A DNA stretch of 64,000 nt from Thermus antranikianii DSM 12462 (lineage in GTDB: Bacteria; Deinococcota; Deinococci; Deinococcales; Thermaceae): positions 20,619-84,618 of the forward strand of contig NZ_AUIW01000010.1 of assembly GCF_000423905.1 (NCBI RefSeq), in the 5' to 3' direction. Below the pieces are notes generated by a model that was not told the origin of the DNA, did no database searches, and saw only the letters and a program-made list of their open reading frames with translations. The translations under genes were made by a program, and so were the position numbers. The first letter of the stretch is position 1; every line of letters starts with the position of its first letter. Shown here one piece after another: positions 1-8,214 of this stretch.

Positions 1-919
1 GGGCCAGGGGGGCAAGAAGATCCGTGCGCCCGGCGGCGTGGGTCACATCCACCACCACGGGCAGGTGGGTTTCCTGCTTGGCCAAGGCCACGGCGGAGAG
101 GTCCAGGGTGTTCCGCGTCCAGCGCTCAAAGGTGCGGATTCCCCTTTCCGCCAGGATGACCTGCTCGTTGCCCTGGCTCAGGATGTACTCGGCGGCATAG
201 AACCACTCCTCCATGGTGGCGGAAAGCCCCCTCTTGAGAAGGACGGGCTTACCCGAGCGCCCCACCTCCTTGAGGAGGGCGAAGTTCTGCATGTTCCGGG
301 CCCCGATTTGGAGGATGTCCGCGTACTCCGCCACCACCTCCACGTCCCGGGTATCCATGACCTCGGTGACGAAAACCATGCCAAAAGCTTCCGCCGCCTT
401 GCGACCGATCCTTAGCCCCTCCACCCCCAGGCCCTGGAAGCCATAGGGACTGGTCCTGGGCTTGAAGGCCCCGCCCCTTAGGACCTTGACTCCCTTGGCG
501 GAAAGGAAGCGGGCGGTTTCCATCATCTGCTCCTCGGACTCGATGGAGCAGGGGCCGGCGATGAGGAGGGGCTTCTCCCCGAAGACCACCTCCCCCACCC
601 GCACCCGGGTGGGCTCGGGCTTGTGCCTGCGGGAATAGAGGAACTTCTTCTGGTCCTCCCGCTCCTCGAGGTCCAGGCTGGCCTTGAAGATCTCCTTGAA
701 AAGCTTTCGGATGGTTTCCGGAGGAAAGGGACCGGGGTTTTCGGCGGTGAGGTAGGCCAGCATCTCCTCCTCTCGCTTGGGGTCGTAGTGGGGCAGGCCG
801 AGCTCGGTCTGGATGCGGCCGATCTCCTGCACCAGCCTTCCCCGTTCGGAGAGGAGGCGCAGGATTTCCCGGTTAACCCGGTCCACCTCCCTACGCAGGG
901 CCAGGATGCGCTCGTCCAT
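1..919 (-). CDS. aroF: Chorismate mutase / DAHP synthase, partial
   Basis: Makes DAHP from phosphoenolpyruvate and erythrose 4-phosphate, the first shikimate-pathway step. The N-terminal ~90 residues form an AroQ-type chorismate mutase helix region (starts [20 protein letters not shown]), as in the Bacillus type where this domain acts as the feedback sensor. The DAHP synthase part follows with [18 protein letters not shown] and [10 protein letters not shown] motifs. The ATG is the complement of 917-919. The 3' end lies beyond position 1, so the gene is cut by the window, not necessarily broken. Feedback control through the mutase domain is family knowledge. Confidence 0.93.
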   Translation of the reverse strand, partial: MDERILALRREVDRVNREILRLLSERGRLVQEIGRIQTELGLPHYDPKREEEMLAYLTAENPGPFPPETIRKLFKEIFKASLDLEEREDQKKFLYSRRHKPEPTRVRVGEVVFGEKPLLIAGPCSIESEEQMMETARFLSAKGVKVLRGGAFKPRTSPYGFQGLGVEGLRIGRKAAEAFGMVFVTEVMDTRDVEVVAEYADILQIGARNMQNFALLKEVGRSGKPVLLKRGLSATMEEWFYAAEYILSQGNEQVILAERGIRTFERWTRNTLDLSAVALAKQETHLPVVVDVTHAAGRTDLLAPLA

Positions 920-952
920 GGGCTATTCTATGGGGCAAAGCCCCTTGGGGTG

Positions 953-1696
953 TCAAGCGGCTTCCTCCCTGGGCCTGGCCCGCTCCGCCACCCTGGCCAC
1001 CAGCACGGAGATCCAATACAGGACCAACAGAGGACCGGTGACGATGGCCAAGGACACCACGTCCACCGTGGGGGTGATGAGGGCCGCCAGGCTGAGGAGA
1101 AGGACCACGGCGACCCGCCAGTTGCGGGCCAGGAAGGCGGAGGAAAGGATCCCCAGGCGGGCCAGCAAGTAGCTCACCACCGGCATCTCAAAGACCAGGC
1201 CCATGACCCCCATCATCATGAGGACCTGGCCCATGTAGCGGCCGATGGAGATCTGGGGGGTGATGACCTCACCCAAAAAGCCCAGGAGGAAGGGTATGGC
1301 GAAGGGCAAAAAGCCGTAGTAGGCGAAGAGGGCCCCCAAGGCGAAGCTAAACCCAGCCCCCAGCAAGAAGGGCACCGCCAGCCGCTTCTCGTGCTCGTAA
1401 AGCCCCGGGGCGATGAAGGCCCAGACCTGGTAGACGATGAAGGGCAGGGCCAACACCAGCCCCCCGAAGGCCGCCACCTTCAAGGAAACCAAGAAGGGCT
1501 CGGTGATGTCCAAGACGATGAGGTTCACCTGGATGCGGTTCTGCTGGGCCGCCAGGTCCAAGGGCCGCTTCAGCCACTCCAGAAGCTGGACCCTAAAACT
1601 CCAGGCCACCCCCGTACCCACCACCCAGGCCACCAGGGACCAGAGGATACGGGCCCTGAGCTCCTCCAGGTGCTCAACCAGTGGGGCTTCCTTCAA
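953..1696 (-). CDS. tatC: Sec-independent translocase subunit TatC
   Basis: Multi-spanning receptor of the twin-arginine translocase, which exports folded proteins across the inner membrane. The 247-residue length and the conserved N-terminus (PLVEHLEELRARI, then the first membrane helix) fit TatC, and about six hydrophobic segments are visible. Its ATG overlaps the tatA stop codon by four bases, so the pair is one translationally coupled operon with tatA first. It ends 33 bases before the aroF start. No tatB is seen nearby, as in minimal TatAC systems. Confidence 0.95.
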   Translation of the reverse strand: MKEAPLVEHLEELRARILWSLVAWVVGTGVAWSFRVQLLEWLKRPLDLAAQQNRIQVNLIVLDITEPFLVSLKVAAFGGLVLALPFIVYQVWAFIAPGLYEHEKRLAVPFLLGAGFSFALGALFAYYGFLPFAIPFLLGFLGEVITPQISIGRYMGQVLMMMGVMGLVFEMPVVSYLLARLGILSSAFLARNWRVAVVLLLSLAALITPTVDVVSLAIVTGPLLVLYWISVLVARVAERARPREEAA

Positions 1697-2010
1697 GCCT
1701 TACGCTCCTCTTGAAGTTCAGAACCCTCAGGGGCCTTGGAGGGGGCAGCCTCAGAAACCGGCTTGGGCCTCAGCTCCTCCCTAGCCCCTTCGGGGCCCTT
1801 ATCTTCCCTAGCCAGCCTAGCCCCTTCGGGGCCCTTATCTTCCCGCACGTCCACGCTCTTCTCCAGCTCCTCCCGGATCTCCTGGGCCCCCCGCTTGAAC
1901 TCCCGGATGCTCTGGCCCAGGGAACGGCCGAGCTCGGGGAGTTTCTTGGGCCCGAAGATGAGGAGGGCCACCACCAGGATCACCAGGATTTCCGGCATGC
2001 CCAGGTTCAT
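1693..2010 (-). CDS. tatA: Twin-arginine translocase subunit TatA
   Basis: Pore-forming Tat component. The protein has a short N-terminal membrane helix (residues ~5-20), the FGPKKLPELGRSLG hinge motif and an amphipathic helix, followed by a long charged tail (105 residues against ~60-90 usual). The tail contains two nearly identical 12-residue units built on EDKGPEGAR, from a 36-bp tandem duplication. TatA tails are tolerant of change, so this is probably neutral. The gene starts at an ATG with a TAAACT box 8 bases upstream and leads the tatA-tatC operon. Confidence 0.95.
   Translation of the reverse strand: MNLGMPEILVILVVALLIFGPKKLPELGRSLGQSIREFKRGAQEIREELEKSVDVREDKGPEGARLAREDKGPEGAREELRPKPVSEAAPSKAPEGSELQEERKA
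1780..1844. repeat. Two 29-bp direct repeats in tatA, 36-bp period
   Basis: Copies at 1780-1808 and 1816-1844 are identical over 29 bases. Each contains GCCCC-TTC-GGGGC, a 5-bp stem with a 3-base loop. The period is a multiple of three, so tatA stays in frame and gains 12 residues. A related stem (GCCCC-CTCC-GGGGC) sits between genes at 37403-37416. Confidence 0.85.
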
Positions 2011-2051
2011 ACCCCCCAGTTTACCACCCGGGCTGAAAGGAAGGTGAAACC

Positions 2052-3413
2052 CTAGTCCCCCTCCCGCTTGCGCCGGGCGTAGCCCTCGAGGTTCCGCTGC
2101 CTCTCCCGCGCTATGGCCAGGGCATCCTCGGGCACATCGTGGGTGATCACGCTCCCCGCCCCCACCATGGCCCCATCCCCCACCCGCACCGGGGCCACCA
2201 ACACGCTGTTGGAACCGATAAAGGCTCCCTTGCCGATGAAGGTTCTGTGCTTGCGCTTGCCATCGTAGTTGGCGGTGATGACCCCGGCCCCGATGTTGGT
2301 GCCCTCCCCCACCTCGGCATCCCCCAAATAGGCCAGGTGCCCCGCCTTGACCCCGGGGTGGAGGAGGCTATTCTTCACTTCCACGAAGTTGCCCACGTGG
2401 GCCCCCTCCCTGAGAACGGCCCCGGGGCGTAGCCGGGCGAAGGGCCCGGCGTCGGCTCCCCTACCGATCACCGCCCCCTGGGCCACGGTGTGGGCCAATA
2501 CCCGGGCCCCCGGTTCCAGGAGGGTGTCCTCGAGGACCGCATAGGGTCCCACCTCCGCCCCCTCGCCGATTCGGGTCTTGCCCTTAAGCACCACCCCTGG
2601 CCAGAGGGTCACGTCCGGGGCCAGCTCCACGCTGGCCTCTAGGTAGATGCTCTCGGGAAGGATCATCCGCACTCCCTTTCGCATCCACTCCCGGCGCAAG
2701 GCTGAAAGGAGCACTCCCTCCACCCGGGCGAGTTCCTCCCGGGTGTTCACCCCCAAGGCTTCCTCCGCCACCCCTCTCACCGCCACCACCCTCCGCCCCC
2801 TGGCCCGGTAGATGGCGATGAGGTCGGGGAGGTAGTACTCCCGGGCGGCGTTTTCGTTTCGCACCTCCTTAAGGGCCTGGAAGAGGAAGCCGTCAAAGGC
2901 ATAGGCCCCAGCGTTCACCTCCCGGATGGCCTTGACCTCGGGGGAGGCATCCTTCTCCTCCACACTGCCTAAGATCTCCTCCCCCTGGCGCAGGATGCGG
3001 CCGTAGCCGGTGGGGTCAGAAAGCTCCACGGTGAGGAGGGCCATCCCCGCTCCCTCCTCCACCCTTTCCAGAAGCTCCCTTAGGGTTTCCGGGCGAAGAA
3101 GGGGCGTATCCCCCTGGGTGACCAGGGTGGGGCCAGGAAAGTCCTTTAACAAGGCCTCCGCCTGCAAAAGGGCGTGGGCGGTGCCGAGCTGTTCTTCCTG
3201 CACCGCCACCTCCACCGGATAGGCCTTTAGGACCTCCATCACCTGCTTGGCTCCATGCCCCACCACCACCACCAGCCTTTGGGGTTCCAGGGCCAGGGCC
3301 GTTTCCACCGCATAGGCCAGCATGGGCTTGCCCAGGAGGGGATGGAGCACCTTGGGCAGGCGGGATTTCATGCGGGTCCCCTGCCCGGCGGCCAGGATCA
3401 CATGGGCGTGCAT
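2052..3413 (-). CDS. glmU: Bifunctional GlmU: GlcN-1-P acetyltransferase / GlcNAc-1-P uridyltransferase
   Basis: Makes UDP-GlcNAc for peptidoglycan and other envelope polymers. Residues ~1-230 form the uridyltransferase, with the nucleotide loop LAAGQGTRMKSRLPKVLHPL. The C-terminal half shows the hexapeptide repeats of a left-handed beta helix plus the acetyltransferase signature NYDGKRKHRTFIGKGAFIG. Length (453) is standard. The ATG has a TAAAAT box (complement of 3420-3425) six bases upstream, within the trmB-glmU gap of 21 bases, so it may be transcribed from its own leaderless promoter as well as by read-through. Confidence 0.97.
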   Translation of the reverse strand: MHAHVILAAGQGTRMKSRLPKVLHPLLGKPMLAYAVETALALEPQRLVVVVGHGAKQVMEVLKAYPVEVAVQEEQLGTAHALLQAEALLKDFPGPTLVTQGDTPLLRPETLRELLERVEEGAGMALLTVELSDPTGYGRILRQGEEILGSVEEKDASPEVKAIREVNAGAYAFDGFLFQALKEVRNENAAREYYLPDLIAIYRARGRRVVAVRGVAEEALGVNTREELARVEGVLLSALRREWMRKGVRMILPESIYLEASVELAPDVTLWPGVVLKGKTRIGEGAEVGPYAVLEDTLLEPGARVLAHTVAQGAVIGRGADAGPFARLRPGAVLREGAHVGNFVEVKNSLLHPGVKAGHLAYLGDAEVGEGTNIGAGVITANYDGKRKHRTFIGKGAFIGSNSVLVAPVRVGDGAMVGAGSVITHDVPEDALAIARERQRNLEGYARRKREGD

Positions 3414-3434
3414 AGGGCTATTTTAGGGCGTGGG

Positions 3435-4370
3435 CTAGGTGTGGTCCTGGACCACCTCGAGGCCCACCCTCCCGAGCTCCCGCACCAGGGCCCGCACCGC
3501 CTCCTTCACCCCCTCGGTGATGAGGGGGCTACCGAAGCGGCTAACCCCCGCATAGAGCCCGCGGGCACTCCTCCTCACCTCCAGAAGCAAATCCTGGGTG
3601 AGATCTTCTTCCTCCACGTGGGTGAGCACGTAAAACCCTTCCTCCCCCCGGGCCACCTCCAGAAAAACCGCCACCCCCCCGGGGATGGCCACGGGAGCCT
3701 TGGCAAGGGTAAGCTCCTTGGGCAATTCCCCCCTCAACAGCGCATGGGCCACCTCGTACCTCCTTATGGGCGGCCAAGGCGTGGGATCCTCGGCCACCTT
3801 GGTGAACACCGCATGGAAGAAGGTCCGGCCCGCCTCCTTCCACTTGAGGGCATACTTGGTGCGCAGGTGGGCCTCCGGGGGCTCCTTAACTTCCACCCGG
3901 TAAAGCCCGCTCCGTTTCGCCTCCTCCAGGGCGAAGCGGAAGTACGCCTCGTGGTCGGTGGTGAGGAGGAGGTCCCCACCCTCCATGAGCCTAGTGGAAA
4001 GCCTGCGGAAAAATCCCTCCTGCAAAAGCCGCTTCCGCTGGTGCCGCTTCTTGGGCCAGGGATCGGGGAAGTTGACGATGACCCGCTTTAGGCTCCCCGG
4101 GGGCACCAGGTTCCTCAGGGCAAAGAGGCCTTGCCCGTGGTAAAGGCGCACGTTCGCTATTCCTTCCCGGCGCAAGCGCCGGTAAGCCCTTTGGACGCTG
4201 GCCGCCGAGACCTCGGCCCCCAGGATGAGCCATTCCGGATGGGCCTTGGCGAGCTCCGCGGTGAAGCGCCCATCGCCAAAGCCCACCTCGAGGACCAAAG
4301 GTCCCTCCCGGCCGAAAAGATCCACCAGCCGTGGAGGCCAAAGGGGAAGAAGAGCGGGCCGCACCAGCAC
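3435..4370 (-). CDS. trmB: tRNA (guanine-N7)-methyltransferase with C-terminal extension
   Basis: Methylates G46 in the variable loop of tRNA using SAM. The first ~200 residues hold the family signatures EVGFGDGRF (SAM binding) and [12 protein letters not shown] (guanine site). At 311 residues it is about 100 longer than mesophilic TrmB; the extra C-terminal part has no motif I recognise. Such extensions occur in Aquifex and Thermus relatives and may aid tRNA binding at high temperature (inference). The GTG start is the complement of 4368-4370, 8 bases from a TATAAT box. Confidence 0.93.
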   Translation of the reverse strand: MLVRPALLPLWPPRLVDLFGREGPLVLEVGFGDGRFTAELAKAHPEWLILGAEVSAASVQRAYRRLRREGIANVRLYHGQGLFALRNLVPPGSLKRVIVNFPDPWPKKRHQRKRLLQEGFFRRLSTRLMEGGDLLLTTDHEAYFRFALEEAKRSGLYRVEVKEPPEAHLRTKYALKWKEAGRTFFHAVFTKVAEDPTPWPPIRRYEVAHALLRGELPKELTLAKAPVAIPGGVAVFLEVARGEEGFYVLTHVEEEDLTQDLLLEVRRSARGLYAGVSRFGSPLITEGVKEAVRALVRELGRVGLEVVQDHT

Positions 4371-4378
4371 AAGGGGGG

Positions 4379-4407
4379 ATTATACGCTTTTTTCAAATCC
4401 TTTTCAC
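4379..4407 (-). promoter_or_regulatory. Promoter of trmB (leaderless)
   Basis: On the minus strand, -35 GTGAAA (4402-4407), 17-base spacer, -10 TATAAT (4379-4384). The -10 box ends 8 bases before the trmB GTG, so the transcript should start at or next to the start codon. Confidence 0.7.
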
Positions 4408-4442
4408 AGGGGGGCTCTAGGGTAAAGGCAGGAGGTTGGGTT

Positions 4443-5048
4443 ATGGCCCTGTTCGGAAGCCTCAATGCACTGCCCCTCGAGGAGCTCCTCCAACTTCTCG
4501 CCCACAAGGAGGGGGCCCTGGAAATTTGGAACCTGAAGGATATTCCCGCCACCACCGTTTACTTGAAGCCAGGCTACATCCGCTCCATTGACCAGCACGG
4601 CAAGCCCCTGGAGGCCCTGGCCGCCAAAGCCACCCTGCAAGCCTTGCTGCAAGCCCGCGAGGGCAGCTTCGAGTTCCTCCCCGGCGCCAAGCCCAAGCAC
4701 AAGGTGCGCTTGAACTGGCCCGTGGGGAAGGTTCTTCTAAGCACCGTCACCCTCCAGGATGAGCTGGAGCGCTACCGCCCGTACTTCCCCCCTCCCAAGG
4801 CCATCTTCAAGGCTTCTGCGGTGGCCAAGAAGCACCTCCCGGAGGAAAGCTTTCTGGCCAAGTCGCTTCCCTACCTGGAAAAGGGGGTGTCCGCAGAAGG
4901 CCTCTCCAAGGCCCTCAGCCTGCCCCTGGACCTGGTGCGCTTTCAGCTCTTCCGCCTGGAGCGGAAAGGGCTGGTGCAACGCACAGGGCAAATGGAGAGC
5001 AGCCGCCCAGGGCTTCTGGGCCAGCTACTCAGCGGGGTGAGGCTATGA
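4443..5048 (+). CDS. DUF4388 domain protein
   Basis: A 201-residue soluble protein of unknown function. The N-terminal ~110 residues (FGSLNALPLEELLQLLA, then a GYIRSID segment) match the DUF4388/PATAN pattern found in bacterial signalling proteins with response regulators. The C-terminal ~90 residues look helical, ending with a possible winged-helix-like segment. The start chosen is the ATG at 4443, preceded by GGAGG at 4431-4435; the reading frame is open further upstream but has no ribosome site there. It overlaps the next gene by four bases, so the two are probably one signalling unit. Confidence 0.85.
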   Translation: MALFGSLNALPLEELLQLLAHKEGALEIWNLKDIPATTVYLKPGYIRSIDQHGKPLEALAAKATLQALLQAREGSFEFLPGAKPKHKVRLNWPVGKVLLSTVTLQDELERYRPYFPPPKAIFKASAVAKKHLPEESFLAKSLPYLEKGVSAEGLSKALSLPLDLVRFQLFRLERKGLVQRTGQMESSRPGLLGQLLSGVRL

Positions 5049-6019
5049 AACACCCCCAGTTCCCCCATGCAAAAAGGGTGTTGCTGGTAGACGACGAACC
5101 CATCCAGCGCCTCCTCCTCATGCGGGCCCTGGAGCCTTTAGGTGTGGAGGTCCAGGAGGCGAGAAACGGGCAAGAGGCCTTGGACCTCCTTCGGGATAGC
5201 CTCCCCCACGTGGTGCTCACCGACCTGCACATGCCCATCATGGATGGCCTCGAGCTCACCCGCAGGGTAAAGGCCCTGGACCCCTTGCTCCCCGTCATCC
5301 TCCTCACCGCCGACGGGGACCGGGAGGTGCGCCTTAAGGGAATTGAGGCCGGGGCCGACGACTTCCTAAAGCTCCCCGTGGACTTGGTGGAGCTCAGGCT
5401 TCGGGTCAAGGGCCATCTGGAGCGCCGAAAACTCCAAGAGAAGCTGGAGGACCTGGAAAGGGCCCTTTTTGCCCTGGTGCGGGCGGTGGAGGCCAAGGAC
5501 GCCTACACCGCCGGTCACGGGGAAAGGGTGGCCCAGTACGCCCTTTGGACCGCGGAGGAGCTCGGGGCGAAGCCCGAGGAGCTCGAGGACCTCCACATGG
5601 GAGCGCTTCTTCACGACGTAGGCAAGATCGGTATCCCCGACCACATCCTCCGGGGAGACTATACCCTCACGGAGCCCGAGTGGCGCCTTATCCAGGAGCA
5701 CCCAGTGAAGGGGGACGAGATCATCCGGCCCCTTCGAGCCTACGCCCGCTTAAAACCCTACGTGCGCTGGCACCACGAGAAGCTGGATGGCTCCGGCTAC
5801 CCCGACGGCCTAACCCAGATACCCCTCTTGGTGCAGGCGGTGACCGCCGCCGACATCTACGATGCCTTGACCAGCGTGCGCACCTACCGTAAGGTAGCCC
5901 GGCCCGAGGAAGCCTTGCAGGCCCTGGAAAACGAGGTGCGCCAAGGACGCCTGGACCGGGAAGTGGTCCGGGCGTTCAAGAGCGCCCTCCTTCGCAACCG
6001 GGCCCTGCGAACCGTCTAG
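5045..6019 (+). CDS. Response regulator with HD-GYP phosphodiesterase output
   Basis: Two-domain protein of 324 residues. Residues ~12-130 are a CheY-like receiver (LLVDDEPIQR acidic pair, phospho-acceptor Asp in LTDLHMPIMDG, Lys in the LKLPVD segment). Residues ~150-320 are an HD-GYP domain with HGERVAQYA, LLHDVGKIGIPDHI and HHEKLDGSGYPDG, so the metal ligands and the GYP triplet are intact. The family hydrolyses cyclic-di-GMP. No histidine kinase is adjacent. Coupling to the DUF4388 gene suggests that protein is a partner (inference). Confidence 0.93.
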   Translation: MKHPQFPHAKRVLLVDDEPIQRLLLMRALEPLGVEVQEARNGQEALDLLRDSLPHVVLTDLHMPIMDGLELTRRVKALDPLLPVILLTADGDREVRLKGIEAGADDFLKLPVDLVELRLRVKGHLERRKLQEKLEDLERALFALVRAVEAKDAYTAGHGERVAQYALWTAEELGAKPEELEDLHMGALLHDVGKIGIPDHILRGDYTLTEPEWRLIQEHPVKGDEIIRPLRAYARLKPYVRWHHEKLDGSGYPDGLTQIPLLVQAVTAADIYDALTSVRTYRKVARPEEALQALENEVRQGRLDREVVRAFKSALLRNRALRTV

Positions 6020-7809
6020 AAGCCGTACTCCTCCCAGCGGGAGTCCACCAGGGCCTTGATCCGCGCATCCATAAGGATGCGCTCGGGCCAGGTGCGGGCA
6101 AAGCCCTCCTGGGGCAGCTTGCGGGTGCCGTCCAGCACCAAGACGGGGCCCTCCACTCCCTCCAATACCCGGGCATCCCGCTCCGGATCTATGTTGTTGA
6201 GCACAGCCCAAAGAAGTTCCTCGGGGGTGAGGAGGGTGTCGTGGTCTGCCAGGAGCATCAAGCGTATACCAGCGCTTTGCGGCGTCTTGAGGAGCCTTTC
6301 CGCCAGGGCCAAGGCCTGGCCTGGCCTCTCCTTGCGCAAGGTAATCCCCCAGATGCCCGGCCACTGCCTTTGGGCCAGGGCCTCCGGGTCTTGGGGAAGC
6401 TCGGCATGGACCCTAGGGGTGAAGGGCACCTCCCCCCCCTCCTCGGGAAGCTTACGGGTACCATCCACAAGAAGCTTCCCACCGAAGGCGAAGCTCCTTG
6501 AGCTATGGTCCAGCACATCCATAGGCCCCCGAAGGAGGAGGGTATCCCGCCCAGGCAGGGCATGCTTGAGGGCTTCCAAAAGGGTTTGAAACCCCGGCCT
6601 CACCGGAACATCCCCATCCACGGCCACGATCACCTTGGCGAACATCATCTGCCCAAGCCCCAGCATCCCGTAAGCCACCTTGTAGGCCTGGCCCGGATAG
6701 GCCTTGCGCAAGGCCACGTTCACCCAGTTGTGGGCCACCCCTTCCGGGGGCATGTGGTAGTCCACCACCTCGGGGAGGATGAGGCGCAAAGGCGGCAGGA
6801 AAAGGCGCTCGGAAGCCTCGATAAGGTAGGCGTCCTCCATGGGAGGTACCCCCACGATGGTGGCGGGGTAGATGGCCCTTTTCCGGTGGGTAATGGCGGT
6901 CACGTGGAAGCGGGGATAGAGATCCACGGGGGTGTAGAAGCCCGTGTGGTCCCCAAAGGGACCCTCCTCCACCAGGGGCTCTTCCGGGTCAATGTAGCCC
7001 TCCAGCACGAACTCCGCCTCGGCGGGGACAGGAAGGTCCACGGTGACGCCCCGGGTGAGCTCCACGGAAGCTCCCCGCAGGAACCCCGCCAGGTGGAACT
7101 CGCTTACCCCTGGAAGAGGGGGTAAAGGGGCGGTGGCGGCGTAGGTGAGGATGGGATCCCCCCCCAGGGCCACGGCCACTTCCAGCTTTTTCCCCAGCTT
7201 TCTGGCCTTTTCCAGGTGCTGGCGGCCCACCTTGTGGAGCTGCCAGTGCATGGCCGTGCTCCTTTTGTCCAGAACCTGCATGCGGTACATGCCCACGTTG
7301 AGCTCCCCGGTCTCCGGGTCCTTGGTGATCACCAGGGGTAGGGTGAGGAAGGGCCCTCCGTCCAAGGGCCAGCACTTCAGGATGGGAAGGCGGAAGAGGT
7401 CCACTGCCTCTCCCTTGAGAATCACCTCCTGCACCGGGGCCCTCCCCACCCATCTGGGGAAAAACCCTCTAAGAAGGGGAAGCTTGGGAAGAAGGCCCAT
7501 GAGGGCGGAAATCCCCCCCCTTCCCGGCCTCAACTCCAGCAAGCGGGCCACCTTCTCAGAAAGCTCGTCCAGGTCCCTAACCCCCAGGGCGAAGGCAGTG
7601 CGCTCCCGGGTGCCAAAGAGGCCTATGGCCACAGGGAAGTCCTTACCCACCACCCTTTCAAAAAGGAGGGCAGGACCCCCCATTTTCACCATGCGGTCGG
7701 CAATCTCCGTGATCTCCAGCTCGCTGGAAACGGGCACCCTTATTCGCTTGAGCTCCCCCCGCCTCTCCAGGGCTTGGAGGTAGGCCTCGAGGTTCCTAAA
7801 CACCCTCAA
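6016..7809 (-). CDS. ubiD: UbiD family decarboxylase
   Basis: Prenylated-FMN-dependent decarboxylase of about 600 residues. It has the UbiD core, including GPFGDHTGFYTP and TIVGVPPMEDAYLIEASERL. In Thermus such genes are usually assigned to menaquinone synthesis, and an ubiE/menG gene is also present at 58.2 kb. No UbiX-type flavin prenyltransferase is adjacent. The start is uncertain: TTG (complement of 7807-7809) gives MRVFRNLEAYL, GTG at 7803 is two codons shorter, and TTG at 7827 is six codons longer. None has a clear ribosome site. It converges on the HD-GYP gene with a 4-base overlap of stops. Confidence 0.9.
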   Translation of the reverse strand: MRVFRNLEAYLQALERRGELKRIRVPVSSELEITEIADRMVKMGGPALLFERVVGKDFPVAIGLFGTRERTAFALGVRDLDELSEKVARLLELRPGRGGISALMGLLPKLPLLRGFFPRWVGRAPVQEVILKGEAVDLFRLPILKCWPLDGGPFLTLPLVITKDPETGELNVGMYRMQVLDKRSTAMHWQLHKVGRQHLEKARKLGKKLEVAVALGGDPILTYAATAPLPPLPGVSEFHLAGFLRGASVELTRGVTVDLPVPAEAEFVLEGYIDPEEPLVEEGPFGDHTGFYTPVDLYPRFHVTAITHRKRAIYPATIVGVPPMEDAYLIEASERLFLPPLRLILPEVVDYHMPPEGVAHNWVNVALRKAYPGQAYKVAYGMLGLGQMMFAKVIVAVDGDVPVRPGFQTLLEALKHALPGRDTLLLRGPMDVLDHSSRSFAFGGKLLVDGTRKLPEEGGEVPFTPRVHAELPQDPEALAQRQWPGIWGITLRKERPGQALALAERLLKTPQSAGIRLMLLADHDTLLTPEELLWAVLNNIDPERDARVLEGVEGPVLVLDGTRKLPQEGFARTWPERILMDARIKALVDSRWEEYGF

Positions 7810-7845
7810 GCTTACCCAAAGGACCAAGGGAAAGGGGATTTCCCC

Positions 7846-8214
7846 CTACACTTCCAACACCAGGTGCTCTATCCGGTGGGCCCTCGGAGTCCCGTGGACC
7901 AGGATGGCCTCGAGCCTCACCGGGAGATCGTCCCGTCCCAATAGATAACGGGCGCTTTGTAAAAGGCGCCCCACCTTCCTGGGGGTTAAGGCCTCCAAGG
8001 GCGTGCCGTAAGCCCCTGAGCTCCTTTGCTTGACCTCCACCAGCACGTAAATCCCGTCCTTTTCCAGAAACAGGTCCACCTCCCCAAAGGGGGTGCGGCG
8101 GTTGCGGCCAAGAAGCCGGTAGCCCCGCTCAAGAAGGTAGGCGAGCGCCAGGTCCTCGGCCCAGCCTCCTTTCACACCCTCCTCCCCAATCCAGGGAACC
8201 CTCAGGGGGCCCAC
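7846..8214 (-). CDS. yraN: YraN/UPF0102 endonuclease-like protein
   Basis: Small protein with the UPF0102 pattern: [16 protein letters not shown] at the N-terminus, then [20 protein letters not shown], the Asp and Glu-x-Lys core of a PD-(D/E)XK nuclease-like fold. The function of the family is not settled. The frame begins at a GTG overlapping the end of the PASTA gene by 13 bases. An internal GTG (complement of 8173-8175) that follows GGAGGAGG is a plausible alternative start and would remove 13 residues. Confidence 0.85.
   Translation of the reverse strand: MGPLRVPWIGEEGVKGGWAEDLALAYLLERGYRLLGRNRRTPFGEVDLFLEKDGIYVLVEVKQRSSGAYGTPLEALTPRKVGRLLQSARYLLGRDDLPVRLEAILVHGTPRAHRIEHLVLEV

Noticed and set aside
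623..1714. Long plus-strand reading frame (363 codons) over aroF and tatC
   Set aside because: Antisense shadow of high-GC genes; His/Gln/Gly-rich low-complexity protein with no motif, while the minus strand encodes clear families.
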